Shown here piece after piece: positions 19,370 through 30,027 of a stretch of 64,000 bases of DNA (positions are counted from its first letter, which is position 1; each line of letters opens with the position of its first letter). The position numbers and the translations under genes were made by a program. The notes under the pieces were generated by a model. It made no database searches and was not told the origin of the DNA. It saw only the letters and a list, made by a program, of their open reading frames with translations. Origin of the DNA: Fenollaria massiliensis (GTDB taxonomy: Bacteria > Bacillota > Clostridia > Tissierellales > Peptoniphilaceae); NCBI RefSeq assembly GCF_000312505.2, contig NZ_HG326224.1:296129-360128 (forward strand), written 5' to 3'.

Positions 19370-21556
19370 TCAATCTATCCTTTTTATTGGTGCAAAATCA
19401 ATATTCAAAATTTTAATACCCTTATTTGGAAAACTTATAGTTAAGTTCTTGCCATTGACAGAAACAACCATACCTTCGCCAAAAGCTTTGTGCTTAATCT
19501 TGTCTCCTGCCTTGATGTCTTTTTTATCGCTCGGTGCACTATCTGTGCCTACATATGATTTAAAGCGTGAAACAGTTTTATCAAAGCCTCTTTCCTTATA
19601 AACGCTCTTATTTAGGCTAGCATTTTCAAGTATAGGTCTTTCGTCAAATTTATCTGATCTGTAGCTCACTACTTTGATTGCGTCCTCTGCCTCATCTATG
19701 AACCTCGATGGTTTTGAGATAATACTTTGACCATAAACCCTTCTTTCCTTTGCTAAACTTAAGAATAGTTTTTTCATTGCTCTAGTTAAAGCAACGTAGC
19801 AAAGTCTTCTCTCTTCTTCTAGACTACCTTCTTCTATGGCTCTTTCGCTTGGGAAGAGGCCATCTTCCATGCCAACTATGAAGACTATATTATATTCAAG
19901 ACCCTTGGCGCTGTGCATAGTAATCATGGTTACTGCATCGCCGCCTTTGTCCTCAGTCTTGTCAAGGTCAGTTAAAAGTGATATCTCTCCTAAAAAGTCC
20001 TTAAGAGTGATATTATCATAATTATCTTCATAATCAAGTAATAGGCTTCTAAACTCATCTAAGTTTTCTATCCTAGTTCTTGCTTCAACAGTATTTTCTC
20101 TCTCTAGTGCGTTTAAATAATCAGTCCTATCAAGAACTAAATCATATAGCTCCGACAGAGTAACATTGTCCTTAAGCTTTTTGATTGACTCAATCACTTC
20201 AAAGAATTCTTTTATCTTTTTATTCGTGCTAATCGATAGTGCATCATAAAGGCTGATATTTTTACTAATCATATCACCCGTGATGCTCTCAATGCTTTTA
20301 TCACCAATACCTCTCTTTGGTGTATTGATAATTCTTTTAAGAGAGATAAAATCATTTGTATTATCTAAAAATTTAAAATAGGCAAGTATGTCCTTAATTT
20401 CTTTTCTGTCATAGAACTTTACTCCGCCAACAATATTATATTTTATTCCAAATTTTAAGAACATATCTTCAAAGGATCTTGACTGAGCGTTTGTTCTATA
20501 AAGAATGGCAAAATCGCTCTCTTTGTATCCCTCATCCAATAGCTCTTTTATTTTTTGTGCTACAAAGTAACTCTCTTCAACATTGCTTTGTGTTATGTAG
20601 CAGTAAACATCGTCTCCGTCTTGATTGTCAGTCCAAAGATTCTTCTCTTTTCTCTCGTCATTGTTCTTGATAATCTTGTTTGCTGCCTTTAAAATATTCT
20701 TAGTAGATCTATAATTTTGTTCAAGTAGTATGGTCTTGACATTCTTATAATCTTTTTCAAAATTTAAGATGTTTCTTATGTCAGCGCCTCTCCAGCCATA
20801 TATACTTTGGTCAGCATCGCCAACCACGCAGATGTTTTTGTACATATCTGAAAATAACTTTGCCATCTTATATTGCATAAAATTTGTATCTTGATACTCA
20901 TCGACAAAAACGTATTTAAATCTTTCTTGATAGATTTGTCTTACGTCTTCATTTTCTTCTAAAAGTCTTACACAATTTACTATCATATCGTCAAAGTCCA
21001 TCGCATCGTATTCAAGCATCTTCTTTTGATAACGTCTATAAACTTCTGCATCAGTTTTCTTTCTATAGCTATCAGAAACGCTTTCATATTCGTCAGCATC
21101 CATATTTTGCATCTTTAAATTAGATATAAGCGCTATGAAATATGATGGGACATAAGTCTTAGGATCTAATTCAAGCTCCTTTAGTATGTCCTTAATAAGT
21201 GTTATTTGATTGTCTCTATCATAAATAGTGAAGCTGTTTGTGTATCCAACAAGGTTTGCGTGGCGTCTAAGTAGTCTTAGCGCTATCGAGTGAAAAGTAC
21301 CTATCCACATTGGGCTTACATCCTTATTTAAAAATGATGCCACTCTATCTTTCATCTCTTTTGCCGCTTTGTTCGTAAATGTTATCGCAAGTATTTCATT
21401 TTCACTCGCAAAACCATTCTCAATAAGATAAGCTATCTTATATGTTACAACTCTTGTTTTTCCCGATCCAGCTCCAGCCATGATTAATAAGGGACCACTG
21501 TTATATAAAACAGCTTCCCTTTGGCTCGCGTTTAGTCTGTCTAAAATATTATTCAT
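19370..21556 (-). CDS. pcrA: ATP-dependent DNA helicase PcrA/UvrD
   Basis: A 728-residue superfamily 1A 3'-5' helicase. Motifs visible: Q-motif LNASQREAV, Walker A AGAGSGKTRVV, DEYQDTN (Walker B), GDADQSIYGWRGAD (III), QNYRST (IV), VTMITMHSAKGLEY (V) and VALTRAMKKL (VI). The C-terminal Tudor-like tail (GDKIKHKAFGEGMVVSVNG) is the RNA-polymerase-interaction module of PcrA. It acts in nucleotide-excision repair, replication-fork clearance and removal of stalled polymerase. Its start overlaps the DtxR-like gene by 8 nt and ligA follows after 1 nt. Confidence 0.98.
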   Translation of the reverse strand: MNNILDRLNASQREAVLYNSGPLLIMAGAGSGKTRVVTYKIAYLIENGFASENEILAITFTNKAAKEMKDRVASFLNKDVSPMWIGTFHSIALRLLRRHANLVGYTNSFTIYDRDNQITLIKDILKELELDPKTYVPSYFIALISNLKMQNMDADEYESVSDSYRKKTDAEVYRRYQKKMLEYDAMDFDDMIVNCVRLLEENEDVRQIYQERFKYVFVDEYQDTNFMQYKMAKLFSDMYKNICVVGDADQSIYGWRGADIRNILNFEKDYKNVKTILLEQNYRSTKNILKAANKIIKNNDERKEKNLWTDNQDGDDVYCYITQSNVEESYFVAQKIKELLDEGYKESDFAILYRTNAQSRSFEDMFLKFGIKYNIVGGVKFYDRKEIKDILAYFKFLDNTNDFISLKRIINTPKRGIGDKSIESITGDMISKNISLYDALSISTNKKIKEFFEVIESIKKLKDNVTLSELYDLVLDRTDYLNALERENTVEARTRIENLDEFRSLLLDYEDNYDNITLKDFLGEISLLTDLDKTEDKGGDAVTMITMHSAKGLEYNIVFIVGMEDGLFPSERAIEEGSLEEERRLCYVALTRAMKKLFLSLAKERRVYGQSIISKPSRFIDEAEDAIKVVSYRSDKFDERPILENASLNKSVYKERGFDKTVSRFKSYVGTDSAPSDKKDIKAGDKIKHKAFGEGMVVSVNGKNLTISFPNKGIKILNIDFAPIKRID

Positions 21557-21920
21557 TACCTTTATTAACTAATTCCTTTATTTTATCAAATGTAACTTGG
21601 CTTATAACGTGCTCAACCCTACAAGCATCATCATTTGCAGTCTCATGGTCAACGCCAATATTTTCAAAGAAAGTTCTAAGTGTACAGTGCCTATCATAAA
21701 CAAGTTTTGCTAGCTTTTCGCCTTCCTTTGTAAATGTTAGTTCGCCATCGTCTTGAACTTCGATATAACCATCTTCTTTTAATATACCAACTGCTCTACT
21801 AACGCTTGGCTTAGAAAAATCAAGGGCCTTCGCAACGTCTGTACTTCTAACCTTAATGCCTTTGTTTTGTAGCATTAGTATCATCTCTAAATAATTTTCT
21901 CTTGATTCGCCGATTTCCAT
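21549..21920 (-). CDS. DtxR/MntR-family metal-responsive regulator
   Basis: A 123-residue protein with an N-terminal winged helix (SRENYLEMILMLQNKGIKVRSTDVAKALDFSKPSVSRAVGILKEDGYI) and a dimerisation/metal-binding helix region (LVYDRHCTLRTFFENIGVDHETANDDACRVEHVIS) holding the His, Glu, Asp and Cys residues typical of iron- or manganese-sensing DtxR proteins. It lacks the SH3-like third domain and so resembles the short MntR form. No metal transporter is adjacent; it lies between smpB and pcrA in the housekeeping operon, so its targets are probably elsewhere. Which metal it senses cannot be told. Confidence 0.88.
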   Translation of the reverse strand: MEIGESRENYLEMILMLQNKGIKVRSTDVAKALDFSKPSVSRAVGILKEDGYIEVQDDGELTFTKEGEKLAKLVYDRHCTLRTFFENIGVDHETANDDACRVEHVISQVTFDKIKELVNKGNE

Positions 21921-21931
21921 TTGCTTACCTC

Positions 21932-22387
21932 CTAGATTTTATACTTTCTATCAATACTTCTTTTAATGTCTTTTTCTCTTTGGCTCTCTCTTTTGTCATA
22001 AAGTTTTTTACCTTTAGCAAGTGCTATCTCAAGCTTGGCTCTGCCATTCTTAAAATATAGTCTAAGCGGAACTACCGTAGCTCCAGCTAGTTTCACCTCT
22101 TGAGAGATTCTTCTAATTTCACTTTTATTTAACAATAGCTTTCTCGTTCTTAATGGGTCTTCGTTAAATATGTTTCCTTCTTTATAAGGACTCACATGCA
22201 TACCAAATACAAAGATTTCGCCATCTTTCACTATGACATAGCTTTCTTTTAAATTCACTCTGCCTTGTCTTATGGATTTAACCTCTGTTCCCTTAAGAAC
22301 TAAGCCTGCCTCATATATCTTTTCAATAAAATAATCGTGTCTTGCTTTTTTATTATTAGCTACAACTTTTAAATCTTCGTCTTTCAT
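21932..22387 (-). CDS. smpB: tmRNA-binding protein SmpB
   Basis: A 151-residue SmpB, the obligate partner of tmRNA in trans-translation rescue of stalled ribosomes. It has the OB-fold motifs [49 protein letters not shown] and [21 protein letters not shown], and the basic C-terminal tail. The start overlaps the rnr stop, so the RNase R and SmpB genes are coupled, a common pairing that fits their joint role in degrading non-stop mRNAs. No ssrA (tmRNA) gene is visible in this window. Confidence 0.99.
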   Translation of the reverse strand: MKDEDLKVVANNKKARHDYFIEKIYEAGLVLKGTEVKSIRQGRVNLKESYVIVKDGEIFVFGMHVSPYKEGNIFNEDPLRTRKLLLNKSEIRRISQEVKLAGATVVPLRLYFKNGRAKLEIALAKGKKLYDKRESQREKDIKRSIDRKYKI

Positions 22388-24486
22388 TCAACCACTCCAA
22401 GAATTTTAAAATCAATAGTTCTTGTCTCTTTTGATGCGTCAACGACTGCCACCCTAACTTTCATGCCTATCTTGTATTCATTTAAAGAGTCCTTGCCGAT
22501 AACTTTGTATTCTGTTTCATCAAAATAATAAAAATCATCGTCCATATTTGAAAAGTGACAAAGTCCTTCTATAGTGTTTTCAAGCATTACATAGACGCCA
22601 AATGATGTTAGTGAAGATATTTCTCCGACATATACATTGCCAATTTTATCTTGCATATACTCAGCGCACTTCATTTGAACTATATCGCGCTCTGCCTTTT
22701 CTTGAACTAATTCAGTCTCAGATATATGTTTTGTCATTTGATCAAGATTTTTCTCGTAATAAACGATTTTACTTTCCTTAAGTCTACCATTGATAAAATC
22801 TTTGATAATTCTATGAATAATAAGGTCTGAGTATCTTCTGATAGGCGATGTAAAATGCGAGTAATATTTTGATGCAAGACCAAAGTGTCCAAGCTCTTCA
22901 TAAGTGTATCTTGCCTTTTGCATAGTTCTTAGAACGATATTTGATATAAGTGCCGACTCTTTTTTTCCCTTAAGCTGATTTAATACGTTTGCTATATCAG
23001 CTGGACTAACATTATCTGGATTAATGTATAAATCGAAGCGCTTCAAAAACTCAGCTAAGTAGAACATCTTCTCTCTCTTTGGCTTTTCATGCACTCTGTA
23101 TACGAATGGCAAATCTTTCATAAAATATTCTTTAGCCACAGTTTCATTAGCAGCTATCATAAACTCTTCGATAATCTTGTTAGCAACACGTCTTTCTTCT
23201 GGTTTTATATCAATAACTTTGCCTTTTTCATCTAAAATAACTTTTGTCTCAACTATATCAAAATCAATGTTGCCTCTTTTATTTCTTTTTTCATTGAGAA
23301 TATTCATTAGCTCTTGCATATTCTTAAGAGTCTCTTCTAAACCTTCAAGTCCAAGCTCCTCAGCCTTCTTCTTGCCTTCTAAAAAGTCAGAAACTTGTGG
23401 GTAATTAAGCCTATGATCAGAATTAATTATTGCTTCCGTAATCTTATGGCTAAGGACTTCACCGTTTTCATCAAAGTCTATCCTAACTGAAAGAGTTAAT
23501 CTATCTTCATTTGGATTAAGTGAGCAAATTCCGTTCGAAAGCTCTTTTGGTAGCATTGGTAAGACCCTATCAAGCAAGTAGTAGGAATTGCCTCTTAAGT
23601 AAGCTTCCTTGTCTAAATAAGTGCGCTCTTTGACATAGTTTGCTACGTCAGCGATATGCACATACAAAGTATATTTATCATCATTTTTCACTAAGCTGAT
23701 GGCATCATCTAAATCTTTTGAGTCAACGCCGTCTATAGTAATAGTTAATAAGTCTCTGTAATCGACTCTGCGGGCTATCTCATCTGAATTTATCTCATAA
23801 TTTATTTCATCTAATTCATCTTTTACTCTATTTGGAAAATATTCTCTAAGGTCATAAGACTTAATTATCGAAGTTATGTCAATGCCTGGATCATCTTCTT
23901 TGCCGATGATTTCAACGACTCTTCCTTCTGGATTTTTATTTTTGTCTGGATACTTAATAATCTCGGCAACTACTTTATCGCCATTCTTGGCGTTTTTCGA
24001 TGCGCTTTTATTGATAAAGACATCATAAATTATCTTTACATCGTCACATCTAATAAAACCAAAGCTATCATTATCTTGATAAGTACCGACAACTCTCTTA
24101 GTTGCTCTATTAAGTATCTTAATGATTTTGCCTTCGAAATTGCCATCTGGCTTTTTATCCGTAATTATCGCGCATACCTCATCAGAGTCCATGGCGTACA
24201 TTGAATTTTCAAATCTAATAAATACATCAAATTCATCGCCAATAACAAAACCAAATCCACGCTTATTAGCCTCATACTTTCCTGTAATAATACGGGAACT
24301 ATTGTAAGTGTAATATTTATTGTTGCTGCAAATAATTTTTTTATCTTTTTCTAATGATTTAAGTAATTTTTCAAATATTTTTTTATCTTTCTTCGTAATC
24401 TTAAAAGTTCTTAATAAATCCTTCTTGCTTTGTGGAACGTAGTCCTCTCTGCTAAAATAATTCATTACAAGTTCCCTAATTTTCAT
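22384..24486 (-). CDS. rnr: Ribonuclease R
   Basis: A 700-residue RNB-family 3'-5' exoribonuclease that degrades structured RNA. In order: an N-terminal helix-turn-helix region, two cold-shock-like domains (about residues 70-200), the RNB catalytic domain with the metal-binding acidic residues in [35 protein letters not shown] near its end, and a C-terminal S1 domain ([20 protein letters not shown]). The usual long Lys-rich tail is absent, as in many short Bacillota forms. It overlaps smpB and follows ddl after 8 nt. Confidence 0.98.
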   Translation of the reverse strand: MKIRELVMNYFSREDYVPQSKKDLLRTFKITKKDKKIFEKLLKSLEKDKKIICSNNKYYTYNSSRIITGKYEANKRGFGFVIGDEFDVFIRFENSMYAMDSDEVCAIITDKKPDGNFEGKIIKILNRATKRVVGTYQDNDSFGFIRCDDVKIIYDVFINKSASKNAKNGDKVVAEIIKYPDKNKNPEGRVVEIIGKEDDPGIDITSIIKSYDLREYFPNRVKDELDEINYEINSDEIARRVDYRDLLTITIDGVDSKDLDDAISLVKNDDKYTLYVHIADVANYVKERTYLDKEAYLRGNSYYLLDRVLPMLPKELSNGICSLNPNEDRLTLSVRIDFDENGEVLSHKITEAIINSDHRLNYPQVSDFLEGKKKAEELGLEGLEETLKNMQELMNILNEKRNKRGNIDFDIVETKVILDEKGKVIDIKPEERRVANKIIEEFMIAANETVAKEYFMKDLPFVYRVHEKPKREKMFYLAEFLKRFDLYINPDNVSPADIANVLNQLKGKKESALISNIVLRTMQKARYTYEELGHFGLASKYYSHFTSPIRRYSDLIIHRIIKDFINGRLKESKIVYYEKNLDQMTKHISETELVQEKAERDIVQMKCAEYMQDKIGNVYVGEISSLTSFGVYVMLENTIEGLCHFSNMDDDFYYFDETEYKVIGKDSLNEYKIGMKVRVAVVDASKETRTIDFKILGVVE

Positions 24487-24494
24487 TTTATCAC

Positions 24495-25649
24495 CTATAA
24501 TTTCTTTCCATATTGGATACGTTTAAAGAGCTCTGCATCGTAAGAGTAAACAGTTTCCTTCTTCATAGTGTCAACTGCTTGAGCTATCTCTAGCATCTTT
24601 GTTATAAGATCCTTAAACGAATATCCTTTTGGCTCCCATAGATAAAAGGCAACTGAACCAGGTATTGTGTTTATTTCATTGATATAAACTTTTCCAGTAT
24701 CCTTAGATACAAGTAAATCAACTCTTGCATTACCTGATGCATCAATGGAAGTAAATGCCTTAGTAGCTAGTCTTTCTAGCTCTTCTCTTAGCGGTTCATC
24801 CTTTTTAAGTAAATTTCTGTTTACCTTTGTGCCAGGAGTCTTTTTATTTGATACATATTTATCATCAAATGTTAATAGTTCTTTAAAATCTAATGGCTCT
24901 TCCAATTCTGATGTTTCTACATTTTCTTCGTAGCCCATTACAGCACAGTTAATTTCTCTTGCGTTTTCAACTGATTCTTCAACTATAACTTTTTTGTCAT
25001 AGCTAAAGGCTATCATCAAAGCTTCTTCAAGATTGTCCTTGTTCTTAACCTTCGATATACCGATTGAAGAGCCAAGGTTTGATGGCTTTATAAATAATGG
25101 ATAATTTAAATTCTTTTCAATATCTGCCATAACTTCTTCTTTTGAGCTTCTCCACTTGCTTCTATAGTAGTATTTGTAATTAACTACAGGAAGGCCATTG
25201 GCTCTATAAACGTCCTTCATTATAACCTTATCCATGCCAACTGATGAGCTTAAAACATTTGTTCCTGTATATGGAAGTCCAACTGTTTCAATAAGTCCTT
25301 GGCATGATCCGTCCTCACCATTGGTTCCATGAAGAGCAAAGAAAACCATATCTAATGTTTCATAAACTTTTTTATCAAACATAGACTTTGATTCTGGATT
25401 TATATAAAGATTAAAATCGCCATAGTCACAGCCAAGCATAACGTTCTTAGCTGAAGAAAAGTCTCCATCTTTAAAAGTTTTAAAATTTTTGAAGGATTCG
25501 GAGCTTAGCCACTTACCTTCTTTTGTAATATAAATTGGAATTGGAAGAAATTTTTCTTTATCCATGTTCTCAATAACTTGCATTCCTGTAATTACTGAGA
25601 CTTCATGTTCTACGCTTCTCCCGCCAAATATAACGCCTACTTTTAGCAT
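24495..25649 (-). CDS. ddl: D-alanine--D-alanine ligase
   Basis: A 384-residue ATP-grasp ligase that makes the D-Ala-D-Ala dipeptide for the peptidoglycan stem. The N-terminal GGRSVEHEVSVITG motif, FFALHGTNGEDGSCQGLIE, YTGTNVLSSSVGMDKVIMKD and the C-terminal INEINTIPGSVAFYLW are visible. Length and motifs fit a vancomycin-sensitive-type Ddl. It is placed between the murF-like ligase, which uses its product, and rnr, so two successive wall-precursor steps are co-expressed. The ATG follows AGGAG. Confidence 0.97.
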   Translation of the reverse strand: MLKVGVIFGGRSVEHEVSVITGMQVIENMDKEKFLPIPIYITKEGKWLSSESFKNFKTFKDGDFSSAKNVMLGCDYGDFNLYINPESKSMFDKKVYETLDMVFFALHGTNGEDGSCQGLIETVGLPYTGTNVLSSSVGMDKVIMKDVYRANGLPVVNYKYYYRSKWRSSKEEVMADIEKNLNYPLFIKPSNLGSSIGISKVKNKDNLEEALMIAFSYDKKVIVEESVENAREINCAVMGYEENVETSELEEPLDFKELLTFDDKYVSNKKTPGTKVNRNLLKKDEPLREELERLATKAFTSIDASGNARVDLLVSKDTGKVYINEINTIPGSVAFYLWEPKGYSFKDLITKMLEIAQAVDTMKKETVYSYDAELFKRIQYGKKL

Positions 25650-25660
25650 TCTATCAACTC

Positions 25661-27151
25661 CTAATAATTATCAGGCAAATCGTTTTCGAATAAAATCACG
25701 TCGCCTGCTTGACATATTTTTTGTAAAATTAATTGTGCATCACTTAAACTTGCTGCCTCATGTATAAATCTTTCATCGAGGCCACCATCTATAAGGCCGT
25801 CTTTAATTGCTTTTTTATTTACTTCTGCAACTATGATGAAGTGATCTACAACAGCTGCTGCATTATTTCCAAATTTTTTATTCTCTTCATATTGTAAATC
25901 TCCTAGCTCAACCATGCCAGGCGATATAACAATCTTTTTACCCTCTTTAAACTCACTAAGTACATCGAGAGCCGCTTGGGCACCGCTTGGGTTACTGTTA
26001 AACGCATCGTCAATGATTATGAGATTATTTGGATTTTCTACTAAAGATAGTCTATGCTCAACTTGATTAACATCAAGAACCGCCTTAACTATCTCTTCCA
26101 TGGACATACCTAATTCGTGAGCTGCAGCCACGGATAAAAGTACATTGTAAATATTGTGCTTACCAAGTAATTTTGTCTTTAATTTATAATCATTATTTTT
26201 GTAAATAAGAGTAAATTCAGTACCAAATTCGCCTACGCTTATATCTTTAGCAAAATAATCACAAGCGTCGTCTTCAAGTGAGATGTAAACCTTTCTAGTC
26301 TTGACCTCAGCCGCTTTTTCTTTAATATATGGATTATCGTAGTTAAATATCGCTAGACCGCCTTCTTTAAGCGAATCGATAAGCTCAAACTTAGTCTTGA
26401 CAATGTTTTCCATAGAGCCAAAAGTTTCTATATGACATGGACCGATGTTTGTGATGATGGCGATGTCTGGCATAACAAGATCAGCTACTTCCTTAATCTC
26501 ACCCACATATCTTGCTCCAAGCTCAGATATAAAAACTTCAGTTCCGCTCTCAAGCTCATTGTTAATTACTTTTGAAATACCCATAGGTGTATTGAAAGAA
26601 CTTGGTGTTGCATATGTCTTTAAACTATTCTTCACTATGTCATTTAAAACAAGTTTTGTCGATGTCTTGCCATAGCTGCCAGTTATTCCAACAACTTTTA
26701 ATTTATTTTCTTTTTCTTTTTTAATTTTATTTTGTGCCTCGACGTAAAAACCGTGATTAATTTTATTTTCAATTGGAAGTGCTAGTATATTTGCACATTT
26801 AACGCTTCTTGCTCTTATGATATATAAAAGAAAGGCAAGTACTAGTAAATATGCTAACGCTATTTTTTCTCCAAATATTAGATAAGCGATGATTGATGTA
26901 TACATGATAATTACATTAAATAAAGCAAATATCTTCATCATCCTCTTCATCCTATCAGTAAAGACTAAAGGCTTTTTATCGCCAGGTTTTAATTTTTTTA
27001 AAGCGTTCTTTAGCCAGCCAAAATTTTTAAGCCAAGCTTCGTATTCGCTTGAAATATACATATTTAATTGCATTATTTGGAAAAATGCTAAAGAGTGTAT
27101 ATATATTAAAACTGTTAATAAAATTGGCAAGAATATAAATATAGCTATCAT
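25661..27151 (-). CDS. MurF-like Mur ligase with a membrane-embedded N-terminus
   Basis: A 496-residue protein. Residues 155-163 hold the Mur-ligase P-loop (GITGSYGKTS), followed by central-domain blocks (FISELGARYVGEIKEVADLVMPDIAIITNIGPCHIETFGSMENI) and a C-terminal domain with IIDDAFNSNPSGAQAALDVL. These most resemble MurF, which adds D-Ala-D-Ala to the UDP-MurNAc-tripeptide. The usual soluble UDP-binding N-terminal domain is replaced by about 150 residues with three predicted membrane segments (about 1-24, 72-93, 97-113). Neighbouring ddl supports a MurF role. Whether this or another MurF does the main reaction cannot be decided here. Confidence 0.88.
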   Translation of the reverse strand: MIAIFIFLPILLTVLIYIHSLAFFQIMQLNMYISSEYEAWLKNFGWLKNALKKLKPGDKKPLVFTDRMKRMMKIFALFNVIIMYTSIIAYLIFGEKIALAYLLVLAFLLYIIRARSVKCANILALPIENKINHGFYVEAQNKIKKEKENKLKVVGITGSYGKTSTKLVLNDIVKNSLKTYATPSSFNTPMGISKVINNELESGTEVFISELGARYVGEIKEVADLVMPDIAIITNIGPCHIETFGSMENIVKTKFELIDSLKEGGLAIFNYDNPYIKEKAAEVKTRKVYISLEDDACDYFAKDISVGEFGTEFTLIYKNNDYKLKTKLLGKHNIYNVLLSVAAAHELGMSMEEIVKAVLDVNQVEHRLSLVENPNNLIIIDDAFNSNPSGAQAALDVLSEFKEGKKIVISPGMVELGDLQYEENKKFGNNAAAVVDHFIIVAEVNKKAIKDGLIDGGLDERFIHEAASLSDAQLILQKICQAGDVILFENDLPDNY

Positions 27152-27918
27152 AGTTCCTCCTTACTAAGATAAGATCTAATTACTCGTGAAAATATTTGAT
27201 AATCATCTGCATAAGAGAAGTGTCCACCCTCAAGTTCAACCAGAGCAGAATTTTTTATCTTCTCATTCATAATTTTACCCATATATAATGGAGTTGTATC
27301 ATCATCTTTGCCCCACAATATAAGGGTATCATTCTTGATAGAATCCAGCCTATCAAGAAGAGACTCGTTAACGACCTTGACAAAAGTCTTCCTCATGATG
27401 CCACTTGTATTTTTGTAATCGTCAGAGCCAAATTTCTTTGAAAGCTTTTTCATAAGCTCTTCTTCACTCTTGTAAAAAAAGATTAGCCTATAAAGCTTTT
27501 TAAAGAATTTATATGTATAAACTTTTAAATAATATGAAAGACTTCTCTTAGGAAGTATCCCTGAAGCGTCTATAAGAACCATCTTATCAAGTCTTTCATA
27601 GCCTTCAGAAGCGATTTGTATCAAAGTTTTGCCGCCAAAGCTGTGACCGATGGCGTCAAATTTTTTAATACCAAGCTTCTCAACAAAGGCCTTAACAATG
27701 TTTGCATAGTCTTCTCCGCCAAAAACTCTATCTGGTTCAGATGACTTGCCATGACCTGGTAAATCTATGGCGATAACTCTTCTTGTGTCCTTCAAAGCGT
27801 TCACTATGCCCATGACTGCTTCGATTGAAGCGCCCCAGCCATGAAGTATAATTACAGGCTTTTCTGATTCACCTTCTATTATGTAATTTATTTTAATATT
27901 GTCAATTGTTATTTCCAT
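27148..27918 (-). CDS. Alpha/beta-hydrolase-fold protein
   Basis: A 256-residue alpha/beta hydrolase. The oxyanion block is IILHGWGASIE, the nucleophile elbow is GHSFGGK, the likely acid is the Asp in LILWGKDDDTTPL, and the His is in ELEGGHFSYADD, so the Ser-Asp-His triad is complete. The substrate is unknown; esterases, lipases and C-C hydrolases share this pattern. I start at the ATG at 27918, where GGTGA lies at proper spacing; the frame is open to 27963, but that overlaps a hairpin. Its stop overlaps the murF-like start, which may hint at an envelope role. Confidence 0.9.
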   Translation of the reverse strand: MEITIDNIKINYIIEGESEKPVIILHGWGASIEAVMGIVNALKDTRRVIAIDLPGHGKSSEPDRVFGGEDYANIVKAFVEKLGIKKFDAIGHSFGGKTLIQIASEGYERLDKMVLIDASGILPKRSLSYYLKVYTYKFFKKLYRLIFFYKSEEELMKKLSKKFGSDDYKNTSGIMRKTFVKVVNESLLDRLDSIKNDTLILWGKDDDTTPLYMGKIMNEKIKNSALVELEGGHFSYADDYQIFSRVIRSYLSKEEL

Positions 27919-27943
27919 AAAATCACCCATATTATAAATGAAG

Positions 27944-27985
27944 CTCCCCTTATTTAATAGCATCGCTCATTAAAATCAAGGGGAG
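27944..27985 (-). terminator. Strong hairpin between hppA and the hydrolase gene (terminator or attenuator)
   Basis: An 8-bp stem CTCCCCTT (27944-27951) with AAGGGGAG (27978-27985) is extended by an AT-rich inner stem. On the minus strand no real T-run follows, so it may be a partial terminator, an mRNA-stabilising or a processing structure that lowers expression of downstream genes relative to hppA. Confidence 0.55.
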
Positions 27986-28003
27986 TCCAATTACAATTTT
28001 ATC

Positions 28004-30007
28004 TTATTTTATAATAAGTCCACCGTAGCTAACAAATACTTGTGCAAATACTAATGCTACTATTGTCATTAATTTAATTAGTATATTTAGAGATGGTCCT
28101 GATGTATCTTTGAATGGGTCACCAACAGTGTCTCCTGTTACTGCTGCCTTGTGAGCATCTGATCCTTTTCCACCATGAACTCCTGATTCAATATACTTTT
28201 TAGCATTGTCCCAAGCTCCGCCTGCGTTTGACATGAAGATTGCCATTAGAACGCCTGTTACTAATGAACCAGCAAGTAGACCGCCTAGAGCTTCTGTTCC
28301 TAGAAGTACACCAACAAGTACTGGACATACAACAGCTAGAAGACCAGGGATAACCATTTCTCTAAGAGCTGCCTTAGTAGAAATGTCTACGCACTTGCCA
28401 TAATCAGGTTTTGCAGTTCCTTCCATGATACCAGGAATTGATTTAAATTGTCTTCTAACTTCTTCAATCATTTGGTTAGCAGCTTTACCAACTGCATCCA
28501 TAGTTAATGATGAGAATAAGAATGGTAGCATACCACCGATGAATACACCTGCTATTGTTAATGGATTTGTTAAGTCAATCTTTTCAAGTCCAACTGCTTG
28601 TGTATATGAAGCGAATAATGCTAGAGCTGTAAGTGCAGCTGAAGCGATAGCAAAACCTTTACCAACTGCTGCTGTTGTGTTACCAACTGAGTCTAGCTTA
28701 TCTGTGATATCTCTTACGCTTTCTGGAAGACCGCACATTTCAGCGATACCACCAGCGTTGTCAGCAACTGGGCCGTAAGCGTCAACTGCGATAGTTGTAG
28801 CAGCTGTTGCTAATAGACCTATAGCTGCTAGTGAAATTCCGTAAAGACCATTTACTGGGCTTGCTGCGCCGCCTGCTAGGAAGAATGCAACTAGTATACC
28901 TATTGAAATAACTATCATAGGGATAGCTGTTGACATCATACCTACTGATAAACCAGCGATAATGTTTGTTGAAGCACCTGTTTCTGATTCTTCAGCAACT
29001 TTTTGAACTGGCTTATATTCAGCAGCTGTATAATATTCTGTTACTTTTGCTATGATTAATCCAACAACAACACCTGCTACTATAGCATAGAATGGTTGGA
29101 TTGAGCCTAATATCTTTGTAGATAAGAAGTAAGAAGCGATTATAGTGATTAATGAACTTCCCCAAGTTGCCATATCAAGAGCTTTTTGAGGGTTCTTATC
29201 GCCTTTTACAAATAATGTACCGATGATTGATGCAACGATACCAACTGAGCATAGTGCTAATGCGAATGAAATACCATTGTCGCTAAATGCTAGTGCACCT
29301 AAAGTAATAGCTGAAATAATTGCTCCAACATATGATTCAAATAAGTCAGCGCCCATACCAGCAACGTCACCAACGTTATCACCAACGTTATCAGCGATAA
29401 CAGCTGGGTTTCTTGGGTCGTCTTCTGGTATACCAGCTTCAACCTTACCAACTAAGTCAGCACCAACGTCTGCAGCCTTTGTATAGATACCGCCACCAAC
29501 TCTTGCGAATAATGCGATTGATGAAGCACCTAAACCAAAACCTGTAACGATGTTTGCATCTTTGAATATCATCCAAACAATGCTAGTACCTAGTAAACCT
29601 AAACCTACAACGCACATACCCATAACAGTACCGCCTGAGAAAGCAACGTTTAGAGCCTTGCCCATACCGCTTTCCTTAGCTGCGTTTGCAGTTCTTACGT
29701 TAGCTTTAGTAGCTACTGTCATGCCGATGTATCCAGCACAGATTGAGAATACAGCACCTATTAAATAACATACAGCTGTACCGATGTTGATTAATAGAGC
29801 TAGAATTACAAATAATACAACGATAAATATTGCTAAATATTTGTATTCTCTTGTTAAAAATGCAAGAGCGCCTTCTTGAATGTAACCAGCAATCTCTTTC
29901 ATTCTTTCGTTACCAGCTTCTTGCTTAGTAACAAATAGAGCTTTAACTAAAGCAAATAATAGTGCTATAGCTCCGACTATAGGAGCTATGATTAAAATTT
30001 TGTCCAT
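28004..30007 (-). CDS. hppA: K+-stimulated membrane-bound ion-pumping pyrophosphatase
   Basis: A 667-residue integral membrane pyrophosphatase with about 16 membrane segments. It couples PPi hydrolysis to H+ and/or Na+ export. The catalytic loops are visible: the first [35 protein letters not shown] acidic cluster, the middle [16 protein letters not shown], and the last DNAKKYIE and [15 protein letters not shown]. The motif [11 protein letters not shown] carries Ala where K+-independent enzymes have Lys, marking the K+-dependent class. H+ versus Na+ specificity I cannot assign safely. It follows secG by 20 nt. Many fermentative anaerobes use this pump to recover energy from biosynthetic PPi. 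Confidence 0.97.
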   Translation of the reverse strand: MDKILIIAPIVGAIALLFALVKALFVTKQEAGNERMKEIAGYIQEGALAFLTREYKYLAIFIVVLFVILALLINIGTAVCYLIGAVFSICAGYIGMTVATKANVRTANAAKESGMGKALNVAFSGGTVMGMCVVGLGLLGTSIVWMIFKDANIVTGFGLGASSIALFARVGGGIYTKAADVGADLVGKVEAGIPEDDPRNPAVIADNVGDNVGDVAGMGADLFESYVGAIISAITLGALAFSDNGISFALALCSVGIVASIIGTLFVKGDKNPQKALDMATWGSSLITIIASYFLSTKILGSIQPFYAIVAGVVVGLIIAKVTEYYTAAEYKPVQKVAEESETGASTNIIAGLSVGMMSTAIPMIVISIGILVAFFLAGGAASPVNGLYGISLAAIGLLATAATTIAVDAYGPVADNAGGIAEMCGLPESVRDITDKLDSVGNTTAAVGKGFAIASAALTALALFASYTQAVGLEKIDLTNPLTIAGVFIGGMLPFLFSSLTMDAVGKAANQMIEEVRRQFKSIPGIMEGTAKPDYGKCVDISTKAALREMVIPGLLAVVCPVLVGVLLGTEALGGLLAGSLVTGVLMAIFMSNAGGAWDNAKKYIESGVHGGKGSDAHKAAVTGDTVGDPFKDTSGPSLNILIKLMTIVALVFAQVFVSYGGLIIK

Positions 30008-30027
30008 TTCTTCCTCCTATTTTATTA

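Noticed and set aside
28206..29768. Several plus-strand open frames opposite hppA
   Set aside because: They are rich in Pro, Ser, Thr and Ala, mirror the codon use of the highly conserved pyrophosphatase and lack ribosome sites; they are shadows of the opposite strand.
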